Below are positions 53,993-62,665 of a stretch of 64,000 nucleotides of DNA, piece by piece. Location of the stretch: the NCBI GenBank assembly GCA_965262305.1, contig CBDHEY010000002.1:1240001-1304000 (forward strand), written 5' to 3'. The DNA comes from CBDHEY01 sp965262305 (GTDB taxonomy: Bacteria; Pseudomonadota; Gammaproteobacteria; Pseudomonadales; Cellvibrionaceae). How positions within the stretch are numbered: position 1 is the stretch's first letter; each line of letters starts with the position of its first letter. The position numbers were made by a program, and so were the translations under genes. The notes beneath the pieces were generated by a model, which worked only from the letters and a program-made list of their open reading frames with translations, searched no databases and was not told where the DNA came from.

Positions 53993-54967
53993 ATGCTTAA
54001 AGTTTCTAATTCAAATAATCGCGTTTTCGTTACTCTTATTTTTTCTATTTTTCTTTTTGCCTGCAGCACGGATGGACAAGAGCCCTATTCTGGAAACGAA
54101 TACCAAGCCAACGAATTGATACTCGCGATAAATAGTAAAGACCAAGAAAAAGCTCTGCAGTTGATTGCAGAATCAAAACATGTGTCTGCGCGTGATAGTG
54201 ACGGAAGTACTCCGTTAATTGCCGCACTTTTAACGCAACAGCCAGTAATCGCGCAAGCTTTAATTAAAGCAGGGGTAGATATTAAAGAAGCTAATGAAGT
54301 GGGAGCAACTGCGTTGATGGCTGCCGTTTATGGTGGTCAGATTGATATCTTTAATCAATTAATTGAAATGGGTGCAAAATTTGACAAGGTTGATCAGGAT
54401 GGGTGGTCAGCCTTACATTTTGCTGCAGAACTTGAAAAAGATGACTTAGCATTAAGGCTTCTGGAAATGGGGGCGAATCCAAATAGTCCTAATGTTGCAG
54501 GATGGACACCATTCTTGGCTGCTGTTAGTGCGAAAAAATTTGAAGTCGTGAAAGCAATGATGAATAAAAGTGCCAAGGTGGATATGACTAACAACTTAGG
54601 TACTAGCCCGCTCATGTTAGCGTCGATAAACGATGATACGAAAATGTTGAAGTTTCTTCTTGAAAAAGAAGCGAATCCAAATCTGGTGACAAGTGATCAG
54701 GGTCATACAGCGCTTATGTATGCTAGCGGCAATGGCAATCTAGAGAATGTTAGGCAGTTGTTAAATGTAGGGGCCAAGGTGAACATACAGGATGCCAGTG
54801 GCTGGACACCACTCTCAATTGCAGCGAGTGTGGATTCGGATTCTAGCAGTGAAATTGTATCTATATTGCTTAAAAATGGTGCTGATAAGTCAGTGGTAAA
54901 TAATGATGGAAACAAAGCAATTGATATTGCGGTCAGGCCTGAGGTCAAGACGCTTTTGCAAGATTAA
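53993..54967 (+). CDS. Ankyrin-repeat lipoprotein
   Basis: 324 residues. An N-terminal hydrophobic stretch ends in IFLFACSTD, a lipobox of the LFAC type, so it is probably lipid-anchored in the cell envelope. About seven ankyrin repeats follow (units such as DGSTPLIAALLTQQPVIAQALIKAGVDI are visible, with TALMAA, SALHFAA, TPFLAAV, SPLMLAS, TALMYASGNGN and TPLSIAA marking successive repeats). Ankyrin proteins mediate protein binding; the partner is unknown. Within the island, 170 bases after the lectin-like gene, with its own promoter presumably. Spacing of repeats is regular. Confidence 0.88.
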   Translation: MLKVSNSNNRVFVTLIFSIFLFACSTDGQEPYSGNEYQANELILAINSKDQEKALQLIAESKHVSARDSDGSTPLIAALLTQQPVIAQALIKAGVDIKEANEVGATALMAAVYGGQIDIFNQLIEMGAKFDKVDQDGWSALHFAAELEKDDLALRLLEMGANPNSPNVAGWTPFLAAVSAKKFEVVKAMMNKSAKVDMTNNLGTSPLMLASINDDTKMLKFLLEKEANPNLVTSDQGHTALMYASGNGNLENVRQLLNVGAKVNIQDASGWTPLSIAASVDSDSSSEIVSILLKNGADKSVVNNDGNKAIDIAVRPEVKTLLQD

Positions 54968-55157
54968 CTCTTATCAATAAGTTTATTTGCCGAACTAAAA
55001 ACGAGATTTTGGCGTTTAGATTTCTTTATTGTGAATTATTCGATTAAGATCTACTATATATTCACGGGTAGTCTATTAATATTTATATCTACAAGTAGAA
55101 CCAGATCAAATGAAGTGAAATAGAATCTGGATTATGAAAGATTATAGGTGCTGTTAA

Positions 55158-55511
55158 ATGAAAGGTATTGGCGGAGCAGGGCGTAACGGAATTTTATCTT
55201 TGACAATTAGAGATAAAGCTGTGTTATACGCTGCTTATATGCCGTTTGTCAAAAATGGAGGCTTGTTTATTCCTACGAATAAAAATTATAGTCTTGGTGA
55301 CGAAGTCTTCATGCTGCTTAGTTTAATGGATGAGCCAGAAAAGATTCCTGTTGCTGGTAAGGTAATTTGGATCACCCCAAAAGGTGCTCAAGGAAATCGA
55401 GCTGCTGGAATTGGAGTTCAGTTCAGTGGTGAAGATGATATGGCGAATAGTAAGATTGAAAATTACTTAGCGGGTTCGCTTGATTCTGACCGGCCTACTC
55501 ACACCATGTAG
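55158..55511 (+). CDS. pilZ: Type IV pilus assembly protein PilZ
   Basis: 117 residues. The PilZ-type fold protein required for pilus biogenesis and linked to PilB/FimX in relatives: GILSLTIRDKAVLYAAYMPFVKNGGLFIPT, FMLLSLMDEPEKIPVAGKVIWITP and AGIGVQF. Like other pilus PilZ proteins, it lacks the RxxxR and DxSxxG c-di-GMP motifs. Normally it follows holB directly; here 12 kb of accessory genes intervene. A terminator follows at 55536. Confidence 0.9.
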   Translation: MKGIGGAGRNGILSLTIRDKAVLYAAYMPFVKNGGLFIPTNKNYSLGDEVFMLLSLMDEPEKIPVAGKVIWITPKGAQGNRAAGIGVQFSGEDDMANSKIENYLAGSLDSDRPTHTM

Positions 55512-55535
55512 TTTTAAATTTGTTTTTGTAAAATA

Positions 55536-55562
55536 AAAAAGCGCCAAAATGGCGCTTTTTTA
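55536..55562 (+). terminator. Intrinsic terminator after pilZ
   Basis: AAAAAGCGCCA and TGGCGCTTTTT pair around AAA (55537-55561) with flanking A- and T-runs, so it may act in both directions. It separates pilZ from tatD. Confidence 0.85.
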
Positions 55563-55640
55563 ATGTTAAATTTAAGGTTTCTTGCGTAGAAGCTTATTTT
55601 CAAATTTCATATTGTGATTTTCCTAAATAGGTGACTTGAG

Positions 55641-56420
55641 ATGTTAATAGATTCCCACTGCCATTTAGACAGGCTTGAGCTTAGCAAATATCAAAATGGA
55701 CTAGACGATGCAATTGCTGCCGCTCATGAAAGAGGTGTAAGTCATATGCTTTGTGTTTGTATAAGTGAGGCAAACAAAAATACGGTAGTTAACATTGCAG
55801 GTAAATACAAGAATTTATATGCATCTGTTGGAATTCACCCTTCAGACGTGAAAGAAAGTGTTATTGCACAGGAAACTCTCTCGCATTGGTCTAAAGAGGA
55901 AAAAGTTGTAGCCATAGGTGAGACTGGTTTAGATTATTATCACACGGAAGAATTTATCGATATTCAACAAGAAAGCTTTATAAATCATCTTATAGTTGCT
56001 GGAAAAGAAAAGCTTCCTGTAATTGTGCATACCCGTGATGCTAGGGAAGATACAATCAATTTAATTAGTGAATATGGAAACACAGAATTTGCTGGGGTAT
56101 TACATTGTTTTACCGAAAATTGGGAAATGGCAAAAAAGGCGATCGAATTGAATTATTACATTTCCATATCTGGGATTGTAACGTTTAAAAATGCGGAAGG
56201 TTTACGAGAAGTAGCAAAAAAAATTCCTATAGATCGACTCTTAGTTGAAACAGATTCTCCGTATTTAGCACCAGTACCTTATCGGGGTAAACCGAACGAG
56301 CCAAAGTATGTAAGGGAAGTGGCAGAGTTTATTGCCGAAATAAGAGGCACGAGTTTTGAGTCCTTATGTGAAGCAACATCAGAAAACTTTTTTAATCTCT
56401 TCACTCGAGCGAAAGTTTGA
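55641..56420 (+). CDS. tatD: TatD family hydrolase
   Basis: 259 residues, a metal-dependent TIM-barrel DNase. Ligand motifs are LIDSHCHLDRLE, VGIHPSD, AIGETGLDYYHT, VIVHTRDA, LHCFTEN and ETDSPYLAP. TatD-type enzymes act in DNA repair or 3'-5' exonuclease activities. In this order (pilZ-tatD) it is the YcfH-like member found after holB-pilZ in pseudomonads. Convergent with the following glycosyltransferase gene. Confidence 0.94.
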   Translation: MLIDSHCHLDRLELSKYQNGLDDAIAAAHERGVSHMLCVCISEANKNTVVNIAGKYKNLYASVGIHPSDVKESVIAQETLSHWSKEEKVVAIGETGLDYYHTEEFIDIQQESFINHLIVAGKEKLPVIVHTRDAREDTINLISEYGNTEFAGVLHCFTENWEMAKKAIELNYYISISGIVTFKNAEGLREVAKKIPIDRLLVETDSPYLAPVPYRGKPNEPKYVREVAEFIAEIRGTSFESLCEATSENFFNLFTRAKV

Positions 56421-56464
56421 TCCTTGTCTTATTTTACGAGTCTTTTTGAAGGTCGACAAAAAAA

Positions 56465-57550
56465 CTAAGATGCTTTCGCTAAAGTCGGGGCACCTGCGCT
56501 GAACGAATCTGCCTCAATAGAAACCGAATTCCATAAATTTTCAATCAAATCATTAACTGAGTTCGGAGTCTCCCAGCCTTTATTTGCTATCCATTCGACA
56601 ATTGCTTCTGCGACATCAGGATAAACAACACGTTGTGATTTGCTGTTATCTAGCCAGTTTTTCACTGTGTCGGCATTTAAAGTGTCCATCGCCATACCCA
56701 AACCTAGACTTTCCAAAGCCATAGCATTGGAGAGCTGCTCCATTTGCCCATGTAAGGGTTTAACTAGAATTTTTTTACCAAGCTGAATCGCTTCACTTGT
56801 TAATTCAAACCCCGCATTGCATATAACACCAGACGCAGTTGCTAGATCTTGCTTAAAGCCTTCGCGTGATAAAGGCTTTAACTGAATATGGCCTCGGCTT
56901 TCATATTCTGGAAATGGGCCATAAAAACAGAAAAGATGGTTATCAAATGGTTCCAATAGTTGAATTACTTCCACCGGGTCTTCAAAACCCAGGTAAACCA
57001 CAATTTTATTTTCATCAACTTCATGCTCACCATTATGTATTTCAGCGATTGGTGGAAGAATTGGTTGCTCAAAATGATGCCAATGCAAACCTAAGCCTTG
57101 GGAGACTGGAGCAAAATACTTCATAATTACCGAGGCAACGATGTCATTGCCACGTTTAGGGACGTCGTGGCAAAAAGCATACTGGTGGCCCATTCCAATA
57201 CAGTCTTTTTTATAGATTCTTGCAGCCCAGGCGGTAATTGGCTCGAAATCAGTAATAACAATATCGTAACTATCTAAATCCAAAGACTTAATGTCTTTCC
57301 AAAGTTGTCCAATACTGTTTTGTTTAAGGGTTCTTAAGACTTTAAGTTCACCGGCTTCGTAGGCAAATGTGAGGCCGCGACAGCATCTAAAATCACCAAA
57401 CTCCTCCATATCGAAAAGATCTTTTTTCTCCCTACCGGAAAATAAAAAGTCGACTTCTAGTTGTGAGTTTGATTTTAAATATTTATTAATCGCACGCGCG
57501 CGAGTAATGTGGCCATTACCCGTGGCCTGCACGCCATACAGAATTTTCAT
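56465..57550 (-). CDS. MJ1255/VC2487-type glycosyltransferase
   Basis: 361 residues, GT-B type related to the MurG/UGT-like group of bacterial and archaeal MJ1255 homologues. MKILYGVQATGNGHITRARAI starts the protein; IVITDFEPITAWAAR and the C-terminal SGVICNAGFELTSEAIQLGKKILVKPLHGQMEQLSNA mark the donor site. The sugar and acceptor are unknown. It lies one base after the PAP2 stop, suggesting coupled translation and a shared lipid-linked substrate (inference). Confidence 0.85.
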   Translation of the reverse strand: MKILYGVQATGNGHITRARAINKYLKSNSQLEVDFLFSGREKKDLFDMEEFGDFRCCRGLTFAYEAGELKVLRTLKQNSIGQLWKDIKSLDLDSYDIVITDFEPITAWAARIYKKDCIGMGHQYAFCHDVPKRGNDIVASVIMKYFAPVSQGLGLHWHHFEQPILPPIAEIHNGEHEVDENKIVVYLGFEDPVEVIQLLEPFDNHLFCFYGPFPEYESRGHIQLKPLSREGFKQDLATASGVICNAGFELTSEAIQLGKKILVKPLHGQMEQLSNAMALESLGLGMAMDTLNADTVKNWLDNSKSQRVVYPDVAEAIVEWIANKGWETPNSVNDLIENLWNSVSIEADSFSAGAPTLAKAS

Positions 57551-57551
57551 A

Positions 57552-58067
57552 TTAGAATAATAGTCCGATAAGTACCGTGCAGATAGTGCTGCCTAATAAT
57601 GCCCCAGCGAGAATGTCTGTGGGAAAGTGGACACCTAGCATAACTCTAGCAACACCTACGGAACATGCCCATGGCAATAAAAACCATGCTGCCCAAGGAA
57701 ATGCTACCGTCATACAACCAGCAAAAAGAAATGCCCCAGATGTGTGGCCTGAAGGAAAGCTGAATTTATCAGAAGGTTCTATTTCGCTTATATAGCCTGG
57801 AATAGCGGCTGTGGGTCGATTTCGTTTAAAAAACGACTTAAAAATGACATATAAGCTACGTTCAATTAAAAAGCCTAAAGCCAGTAGCTTTACCATGTTC
57901 CAATGTTGAAGGAAAATGAATACAAAACCAATGGCTACATAAAGAGGGCCATTTGCCGTAAAAGAAACGACACGACTCACTTTGACAGCAAGCTCACGAT
58001 GCTTGCGTCTAAGACACCAACTAAAGGTTATTAAGTCGTAGTTATGTATGCTCTCTAAAATTCGCAT
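57552..58067 (-). CDS. PAP2-family phosphatase
   Basis: 171 residues with about five membrane helices. The three phosphatase motifs are present: KSFFKRNRPTA (motif 1), FSFPSGHTSGAFLFA (motif 2) and VARVMLGVHFPTDILAG (motif 3, catalytic His and Asp). It should hydrolyse a lipid or isoprenoid phosphate at the membrane. The ATG at 58067 is preceded by GGAGG at good spacing (revcomp of CCTCC at 58074-58078); the frame extends to an ATG at 58112 but without a better site. It forms a two-gene operon with the MJ1255-type glycosyltransferase. Confidence 0.88.
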   Translation of the reverse strand: MRILESIHNYDLITFSWCLRRKHRELAVKVSRVVSFTANGPLYVAIGFVFIFLQHWNMVKLLALGFLIERSLYVIFKSFFKRNRPTAAIPGYISEIEPSDKFSFPSGHTSGAFLFAGCMTVAFPWAAWFLLPWACSVGVARVMLGVHFPTDILAGALLGSTICTVLIGLLF

Positions 58068-58269
58068 AAAACTCCCTCCGATTAGGCACACCTTAAGTCC
58101 TACAGGTGACATATATATGAGATTTTTATTACAGTTATATTACTATTTATTTTCAGTAATCTAAAGGGGGAAAAGTCACAACTCAAATTTAAAGTATATT
58201 CGAATTCGCGAGTCAAGTTAGGGGCTTATGATACAATAGAGCTTTAAAATTAAGAGAAAAGTCGTTTGT

Positions 58270-58884
58270 ATGCAACACCAAATTATAACTATGTTAGAAA
58301 TGCAAGACGCAATGAACGTTAAAGTTCACGAGGACTGGAAGTCACAAGACTTTCAATGGTATCGGGCGGTTTGGGTGGAATGTGCAGAATTAATGGATCA
58401 TTATGGATGGAAGTGGTGGAAAAAACAGAATTTTGATCGTGATCAAGTAGTGTTGGAAATGATCGATATTTGGCACTTCGGTTTAAGTATGCTGCTTATC
58501 TCCGAATCTGATAATGCTGTGTTAGCAGAAAGGGTTGCATCTGGGGTTTCTATAGAGCCTAAACCAACAGATTTTCGCTCAAATCTAGAAGTATTTACGG
58601 CTGAGGTGCTTAATAAACGGGAGTTTAATGTATCTTTATTCGCACAAATGATGGTTGATATTGATTTAAGCTTTAACCAACTATATGTCAACTATGTCGG
58701 TAAAAATGTACTTAATTTCTTTCGACAGGATCATGGTTATAAAGAGGGTACTTATGTAAAGCAGTGGAACGGCCTAGAGGATAACGAGCATTTAGTGGAT
58801 ATATTAGCTAAACTCGACATCAATAGTGAAGTTTTTAAAGATGATGTTTATGCTGCTTTGGAATCACGCTACCCAACACCCTAA
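58270..58884 (+). CDS. Dimeric dUTPase (all-alpha NTP pyrophosphatase)
   Basis: 204 residues, the dimeric dUTP diphosphatase type of the MazG-like all-alpha superfamily, not the common trimeric Dut. Metal-binding signatures are WVECAELMDHYGWKWWK and VLEMIDIWHFGLSMLL. It cleaves dUTP (and dUDP) to dUMP, limiting uracil in DNA. Single gene with its own leader; relatives occur in many gammaproteobacteria and phages. Length and motif order are normal, and codon use resembles the surroundings. Confidence 0.85.
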   Translation: MQHQIITMLEMQDAMNVKVHEDWKSQDFQWYRAVWVECAELMDHYGWKWWKKQNFDRDQVVLEMIDIWHFGLSMLLISESDNAVLAERVASGVSIEPKPTDFRSNLEVFTAEVLNKREFNVSLFAQMMVDIDLSFNQLYVNYVGKNVLNFFRQDHGYKEGTYVKQWNGLEDNEHLVDILAKLDINSEVFKDDVYAALESRYPTP

Positions 58885-59267
58885 AGAAATTCACTGGTAA
58901 TTTATTGTTATCATGACAATTTAATGACTTTTTTGACGGTTTATCTATAATGGCGCACCGCAAACGAGCCATTTTTGGGCAATCTAATCTGACTTAAGCA
59001 TTATCTCATAGTCTTTTTTGTTAACTAATTTGATTTTCGTTTTTGAATGTAAGTGAAAAAGCAGGGTAAATTAGTTATCTCGGTTTAAGATGATGTGTGT
59101 TGATAATAGATTTGATGCCGCTTATAGGGCTATTGACACTGAAGAACTTAACTGACAAGTAAAATGCAAAAATTGAATTGCATTCTTCAAAACTTCATTA
59201 AAGACGTTTACGTTTTTTTGAAATTACCCATTAAACTCAATCATTCTCGAGCAAACGGAGAGCTATT
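58885..59267. promoter_or_regulatory. Upstream region of malate dehydrogenase gene
   Basis: 383 bases with no ORF recognised. TATAAT at 58946-58951 is a possible -10 box without a convincing -35. TTGACA at 59133-59138 has no -10 at allowed spacing (TAAAAT starts 21 bases downstream). No terminator after dUTPase is clear. The long leader suggests regulated expression of mdh, but no specific operator can be named. Confidence 0.3.
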
Positions 59268-60251
59268 GTGAAATCACCAGTTCGTGTAACCGTGACCGGC
59301 GCTGCCGGTCAAATCAGTTATTCCCTGTTATTTAGAATCGCAGCAGGCGAAATGCTAGGCCTTGACCAGCCTGTAATATTACAAATGTTAGAAATTCCAC
59401 CAGCTCTTGATGCCCTAAAAGGGGTGGCAATGGAATTGGATGACTGTGCATTTCCTTTAGTCGCTGGTCTGGTCTGTACTGATGATCCTAATATCGCCTT
59501 TAAAGACTCTGACTACGCACTTCTTGTTGGCGCTCGCCCACGAGGCCCTGGAATGGAGCGAAAAGATTTGTTAGAAGCAAATGCAGCAATTTTTTCTGTA
59601 CAAGGCAAAGCTATTAATGAGAATGCTTCTAAAGATATTAAGGTACTTGTTGTGGGTAACCCTGCAAACACAAACGCCTTGATTGCTCAGAGAAATGCTC
59701 CAGATATTGATCCACGTCAGTTTACGGCGATGACTAGGCTAGATCAGAATCGTGCCATGACGCAGCTGGCGCAAAAGACCGGAAAAACAATCAATGATGT
59801 GACTAAAATGACAATCTGGGGTAATCACTCTTCAACACAGTATCCAGATTTATTCCATGCGCTTGTTGATAGCGAAGTAGCAATCGATAAAGTAGAGAAA
59901 GATTGGTACGAAAACACGTTTATTCCCGATGTTCAGCAGCGTGGAGCAGCAATTATTAAAGCTCGTGGTGCATCTAGTGCCGCTTCGGCCGCAAATGCCG
60001 CTATTTTTCATATGCGTGATTGGGTATTAGGCACTGCGGAGAACGATTGGGCGAGTATGGGCGTTTATTCTGACGGTAGTTATGGCATTGAAGAAGGTTT
60101 GATTTATTCGTTTCCATGTGTTTGCAAAGAAGGTAAGTGGGAAATTGTTCAAGGTATCGATATCGATGACTTCTCTAAAGAGAAGATGCTTGCGACTGAA
60201 TCTGAACTTAAAGAAGAAAGAGACGCCGTTCAGTCACTGCTGCCGGCATAG
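59268..60251 (+). CDS. mdh: Malate dehydrogenase
   Basis: 327 residues; oxidises malate to oxaloacetate with NAD in the TCA cycle. Rossmann motif [16 protein letters not shown], substrate Arg residues in [15 protein letters not shown] and [10 protein letters not shown], and the catalytic His in [11 protein letters not shown]. The length and motif pattern fit the long bacterial/cytosolic type rather than the 312-residue E. coli type. The start is GTG at 59268 with CGGAG eight bases upstream. Confidence 0.96.
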   Translation: MKSPVRVTVTGAAGQISYSLLFRIAAGEMLGLDQPVILQMLEIPPALDALKGVAMELDDCAFPLVAGLVCTDDPNIAFKDSDYALLVGARPRGPGMERKDLLEANAAIFSVQGKAINENASKDIKVLVVGNPANTNALIAQRNAPDIDPRQFTAMTRLDQNRAMTQLAQKTGKTINDVTKMTIWGNHSSTQYPDLFHALVDSEVAIDKVEKDWYENTFIPDVQQRGAAIIKARGASSAASAANAAIFHMRDWVLGTAENDWASMGVYSDGSYGIEEGLIYSFPCVCKEGKWEIVQGIDIDDFSKEKMLATESELKEERDAVQSLLPA

Positions 60252-60328
60252 AATTAAGATCATAGTGGAATCTCACGAAACCGAGCTCAATTTGCTTGCG
60301 TAACTAGTGAGTCGGTTTTATAAAACTT

Positions 60329-60353
60329 AAAAAGCGTCATCTTGACGCTTTTT
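60329..60353 (+). terminator. Intrinsic terminator after mdh
   Basis: AAAAAGCGTCA and TGACGCTTTTT pair around TCT (60329-60353), followed by more T residues. A near-perfect rho-independent terminator. Confidence 0.9.
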
Positions 60354-60379
60354 TTTTAACGAAATTTAGAGGAATTATT

Positions 60380-60853
60380 ATGCCACTTCCAAAAATAGGA
60401 AATAAAGCACCTGCATTCACGCTCTTAAACCAAAATTCTGAAAAGATAAAACTATCGTCTTTCATAAATGATAAAAATGTCGTGGTTTACTTTTATCCAA
60501 AAGCAATGACTCCCGGTTGCACAGTCCAAGCATGCGGCCTGCGTGATAGCAAAAAAGAATTAGAAAAGCTTAATACCATTGTTCTGGGTATTAGTCCGGA
60601 TCCAGTCTCTAAATTAGGAAAGTTTATTGAGAAACAAGATCTAAACTTTGATCTATTGTCTGATGAAGATCATGAAATAGCTGATAAATATGGTGTATGG
60701 GGGCTTAAGAAGTTTATGGGGCGCGAGTTTATGGGAATATTAAGAACGACATTTATAATTGGCGTAGATGGAAAGTTAAAGCATGTTTTTGACAAGGTTA
60801 AGACAAAGACACATCATGATGATGTATTAGCTTACATTAGTGAAAATTTATGA
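60380..60853 (+). CDS. bcp: Thiol peroxidase of the Bcp/PrxQ type
   Basis: 157 residues, thioredoxin-dependent peroxiredoxin that reduces hydroperoxides. Peroxidatic Cys in PKAMTPGCTVQACGLRD, with a second Cys five residues later as in Bcp/PrxQ proteins. Also VVYFYPKA, LLSDEDHEIADKYGVWG and RTTFIIGVDGKLKHVF. ATG at 60380 follows AGAGGA. Its promoter must lie between the mdh terminator and the start, a very short space, so partial read-through from mdh is possible. Confidence 0.93.
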   Translation: MPLPKIGNKAPAFTLLNQNSEKIKLSSFINDKNVVVYFYPKAMTPGCTVQACGLRDSKKELEKLNTIVLGISPDPVSKLGKFIEKQDLNFDLLSDEDHEIADKYGVWGLKKFMGREFMGILRTTFIIGVDGKLKHVFDKVKTKTHHDDVLAYISENL

Positions 60854-60869
60854 GATCAGACTCCGATTT

Positions 60870-60896
60870 ATTGGTTTGGATAACCTAATTTTTTTT
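60870..60896 (+). terminator. Probable terminator after bcp
   Basis: GGTT/AACC extended by ATT/AAT with one bulge, directly followed by eight T residues. Short stem but a good T-tract. Confidence 0.5.
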
Positions 60897-61089
60897 GTTA
60901 ACATGGTAAATATAGATAGGAATTTGGCAAAATATAATTAATGGCACCTTTATCTACTCAATGGCATAGATGATACTAGGCGTCCTCATACCAAAGCATT
61001 AACTTAGTAACTTAGTTATACGTCGTCTTTTGTAATTAGATGTCATTGTATAATTGGAATAAAAAACTGAACTGTAATAACTGAAATGG

Positions 61090-62094
61090 GTGGCAAGATT
61101 GGCACGTTGGCAGTACGGTATCGTTGAGGAATTTGAGCAAGGAATTGAATCCTTGCTCATCGATAGCATTGATTATTCTGATGATCATCAATGCATGAGC
61201 TATTTTTATAAAATAATTTGTAATGCGCACAAGTTAGAGTCAATCTCTGCTGCGACCAGTGAGTTGCTAGATGTTGCGCTAAAACGGTTTGATTGTGACA
61301 TTGCCTTAGTTATACGGCCAATATCCGAAACTGTATCTGAAGTATTGGGGTGTTCTGAGAGTTCCGATAGATTTTATATTGGTCAGCACATATCAATACG
61401 TGAAGATCTCTGTGGTGCAGTGCTCGCTAAGAATGAAACGGTGGTGCAAAACCAGCCGAACCTACTTGGTGGTGATTCTGTTTCCATGGCGTATAATGGC
61501 TCTAGTGTAGAGACGTATTTAGGTACACCCCTAAATTGTTTGTACCAGGGTCGATGCATTCTTTGTTTGATTTCTACAAAGATGCGAGATGTATATTTTA
61601 ATTCCCACGACGAAACTCTTCTCGAAAACTTGGCAGAAGGAATAGCCTGTATGATTGATTTACAAAAATCTCAAGCTCAACGCAAACCAACTGATTTAGC
61701 TGCTTTTGCAGATGGCTCGGTAAAAACTTTGGATGAATACCTTGAGCAGGCGAGACTTCCTGAAATGCTAGGTGTGCCTGCTAGAGTACTAGAGGTTTTG
61801 CAAAGCCGTATCGGACAACAGCCGCTAGGAATTAGTTTTATTGCTGAAGAGCTTAACTTGTCTAAACGTACTCTGCAGCGTCGTTTACAGCAACAAGATG
61901 TAAACTTTGCTGAATTACGTGATCAGGTCAGGTTTCACCATTCGATAGATTATCTTATCAAGCAACATATGAGTATTGATAGTATATCAAGTGCGTTAGA
62001 CTTCTCTGATCGCACGAGCTTTACTAACGCTTTCAAGCGTTGGACTGGCTTATCACCAAGTACTTTTAGAAAGTTATTTAGAGACTACGTTTAG
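61090..62094 (+). CDS. AraC-family regulator with GAF-type sensor domain
   Basis: 334 residues. The N-terminal 200 residues resemble a GAF domain (LLDVALKRFDCDIALVIRP, CGAVLAKNETVVQNQP, YLGTPLNCLYQGRCILCLIS). The C-terminal 100 form an AraC-type double HTH: LGISFIAEELNLSKRTLQRRLQQQ and SIDSISSALDFSDRTSFTNAFKRWTG. Signal and targets are unknown. The start is taken as GTG at 61090, which has no strong ribosome-binding site; a later start is possible. Not obviously linked to the neighbours. Confidence 0.85.
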   Translation: MARLARWQYGIVEEFEQGIESLLIDSIDYSDDHQCMSYFYKIICNAHKLESISAATSELLDVALKRFDCDIALVIRPISETVSEVLGCSESSDRFYIGQHISIREDLCGAVLAKNETVVQNQPNLLGGDSVSMAYNGSSVETYLGTPLNCLYQGRCILCLISTKMRDVYFNSHDETLLENLAEGIACMIDLQKSQAQRKPTDLAAFADGSVKTLDEYLEQARLPEMLGVPARVLEVLQSRIGQQPLGISFIAEELNLSKRTLQRRLQQQDVNFAELRDQVRFHHSIDYLIKQHMSIDSISSALDFSDRTSFTNAFKRWTGLSPSTFRKLFRDYV

Positions 62095-62249
62095 TTAATC
62101 TAAGCGAGTCACAACGATATTGTCAGAAGGCAGGTAAATCCTGGCTTCTGGTAAGTGTTATCTATTGCTATAACAATTGCCTCAGTTTGTAATCTCTTGT
62201 AGAGTTACCCGCCTTAAATTTTAATCAATTACTTCAACTGGGGATTTTT

Positions 62250-62588
62250 ATGGATTTTTTTATAGCGTCCGCTATTGCTCAAACTGAATCAGCAGGAGCT
62301 ACGCCGCAAGGTGCAGGTTTCATTAACCTTCTTTTGCTAGGTGGTTTGTTTTTGTTCATGTATTTTATGATCATAAGGCCGCAACGTAAAAAACAAAAAG
62401 ACCATCAATCGCTTGTTGATGCTATTTCAAAAGGTGATGAAGTTGTTTTGAATTCAGGTATGCTTGGGAAAGTTGTTGAAGTGGATGAAAGCTATATCAC
62501 GGTTAATGCCGGTGATAATGTGAATCTGAAATTCCAAAAAATAGCCGTACACGCCATTTTGCCAAAGGGCACAATAAAGTCGATTTAA
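62250..62588 (+). CDS. yajC: Preprotein translocase accessory subunit YajC
   Basis: 112 residues with one membrane helix (FINLLLLGGLFLFMYFMII) followed by RPQRKKQKDHQSLVDAISKGDEVVLNSGMLGKVVEV, the YajC signature. It associates with SecDF-YidC at the inner membrane. It normally sits between tgt and secD; here it lies between a GAF-AraC gene and a PLP enzyme gene, with neither tgt nor secD next to it. Could be a second copy or a displaced gene. Confidence 0.93.
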   Translation: MDFFIASAIAQTESAGATPQGAGFINLLLLGGLFLFMYFMIIRPQRKKQKDHQSLVDAISKGDEVVLNSGMLGKVVEVDESYITVNAGDNVNLKFQKIAVHAILPKGTIKSI

Positions 62589-62665
62589 AATTGACTAATA
62601 AACATTAGGTTGTGTCGCCGTTAAAATCGGCTTGGTCTATCGAGATTTTAATATAAGCAAATATT

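Noticed and set aside
59133..59165. TTGACA followed by TAAAAT upstream of mdh
   Set aside because: The spacing is 21 bases, too long for a standard sigma-70 promoter.
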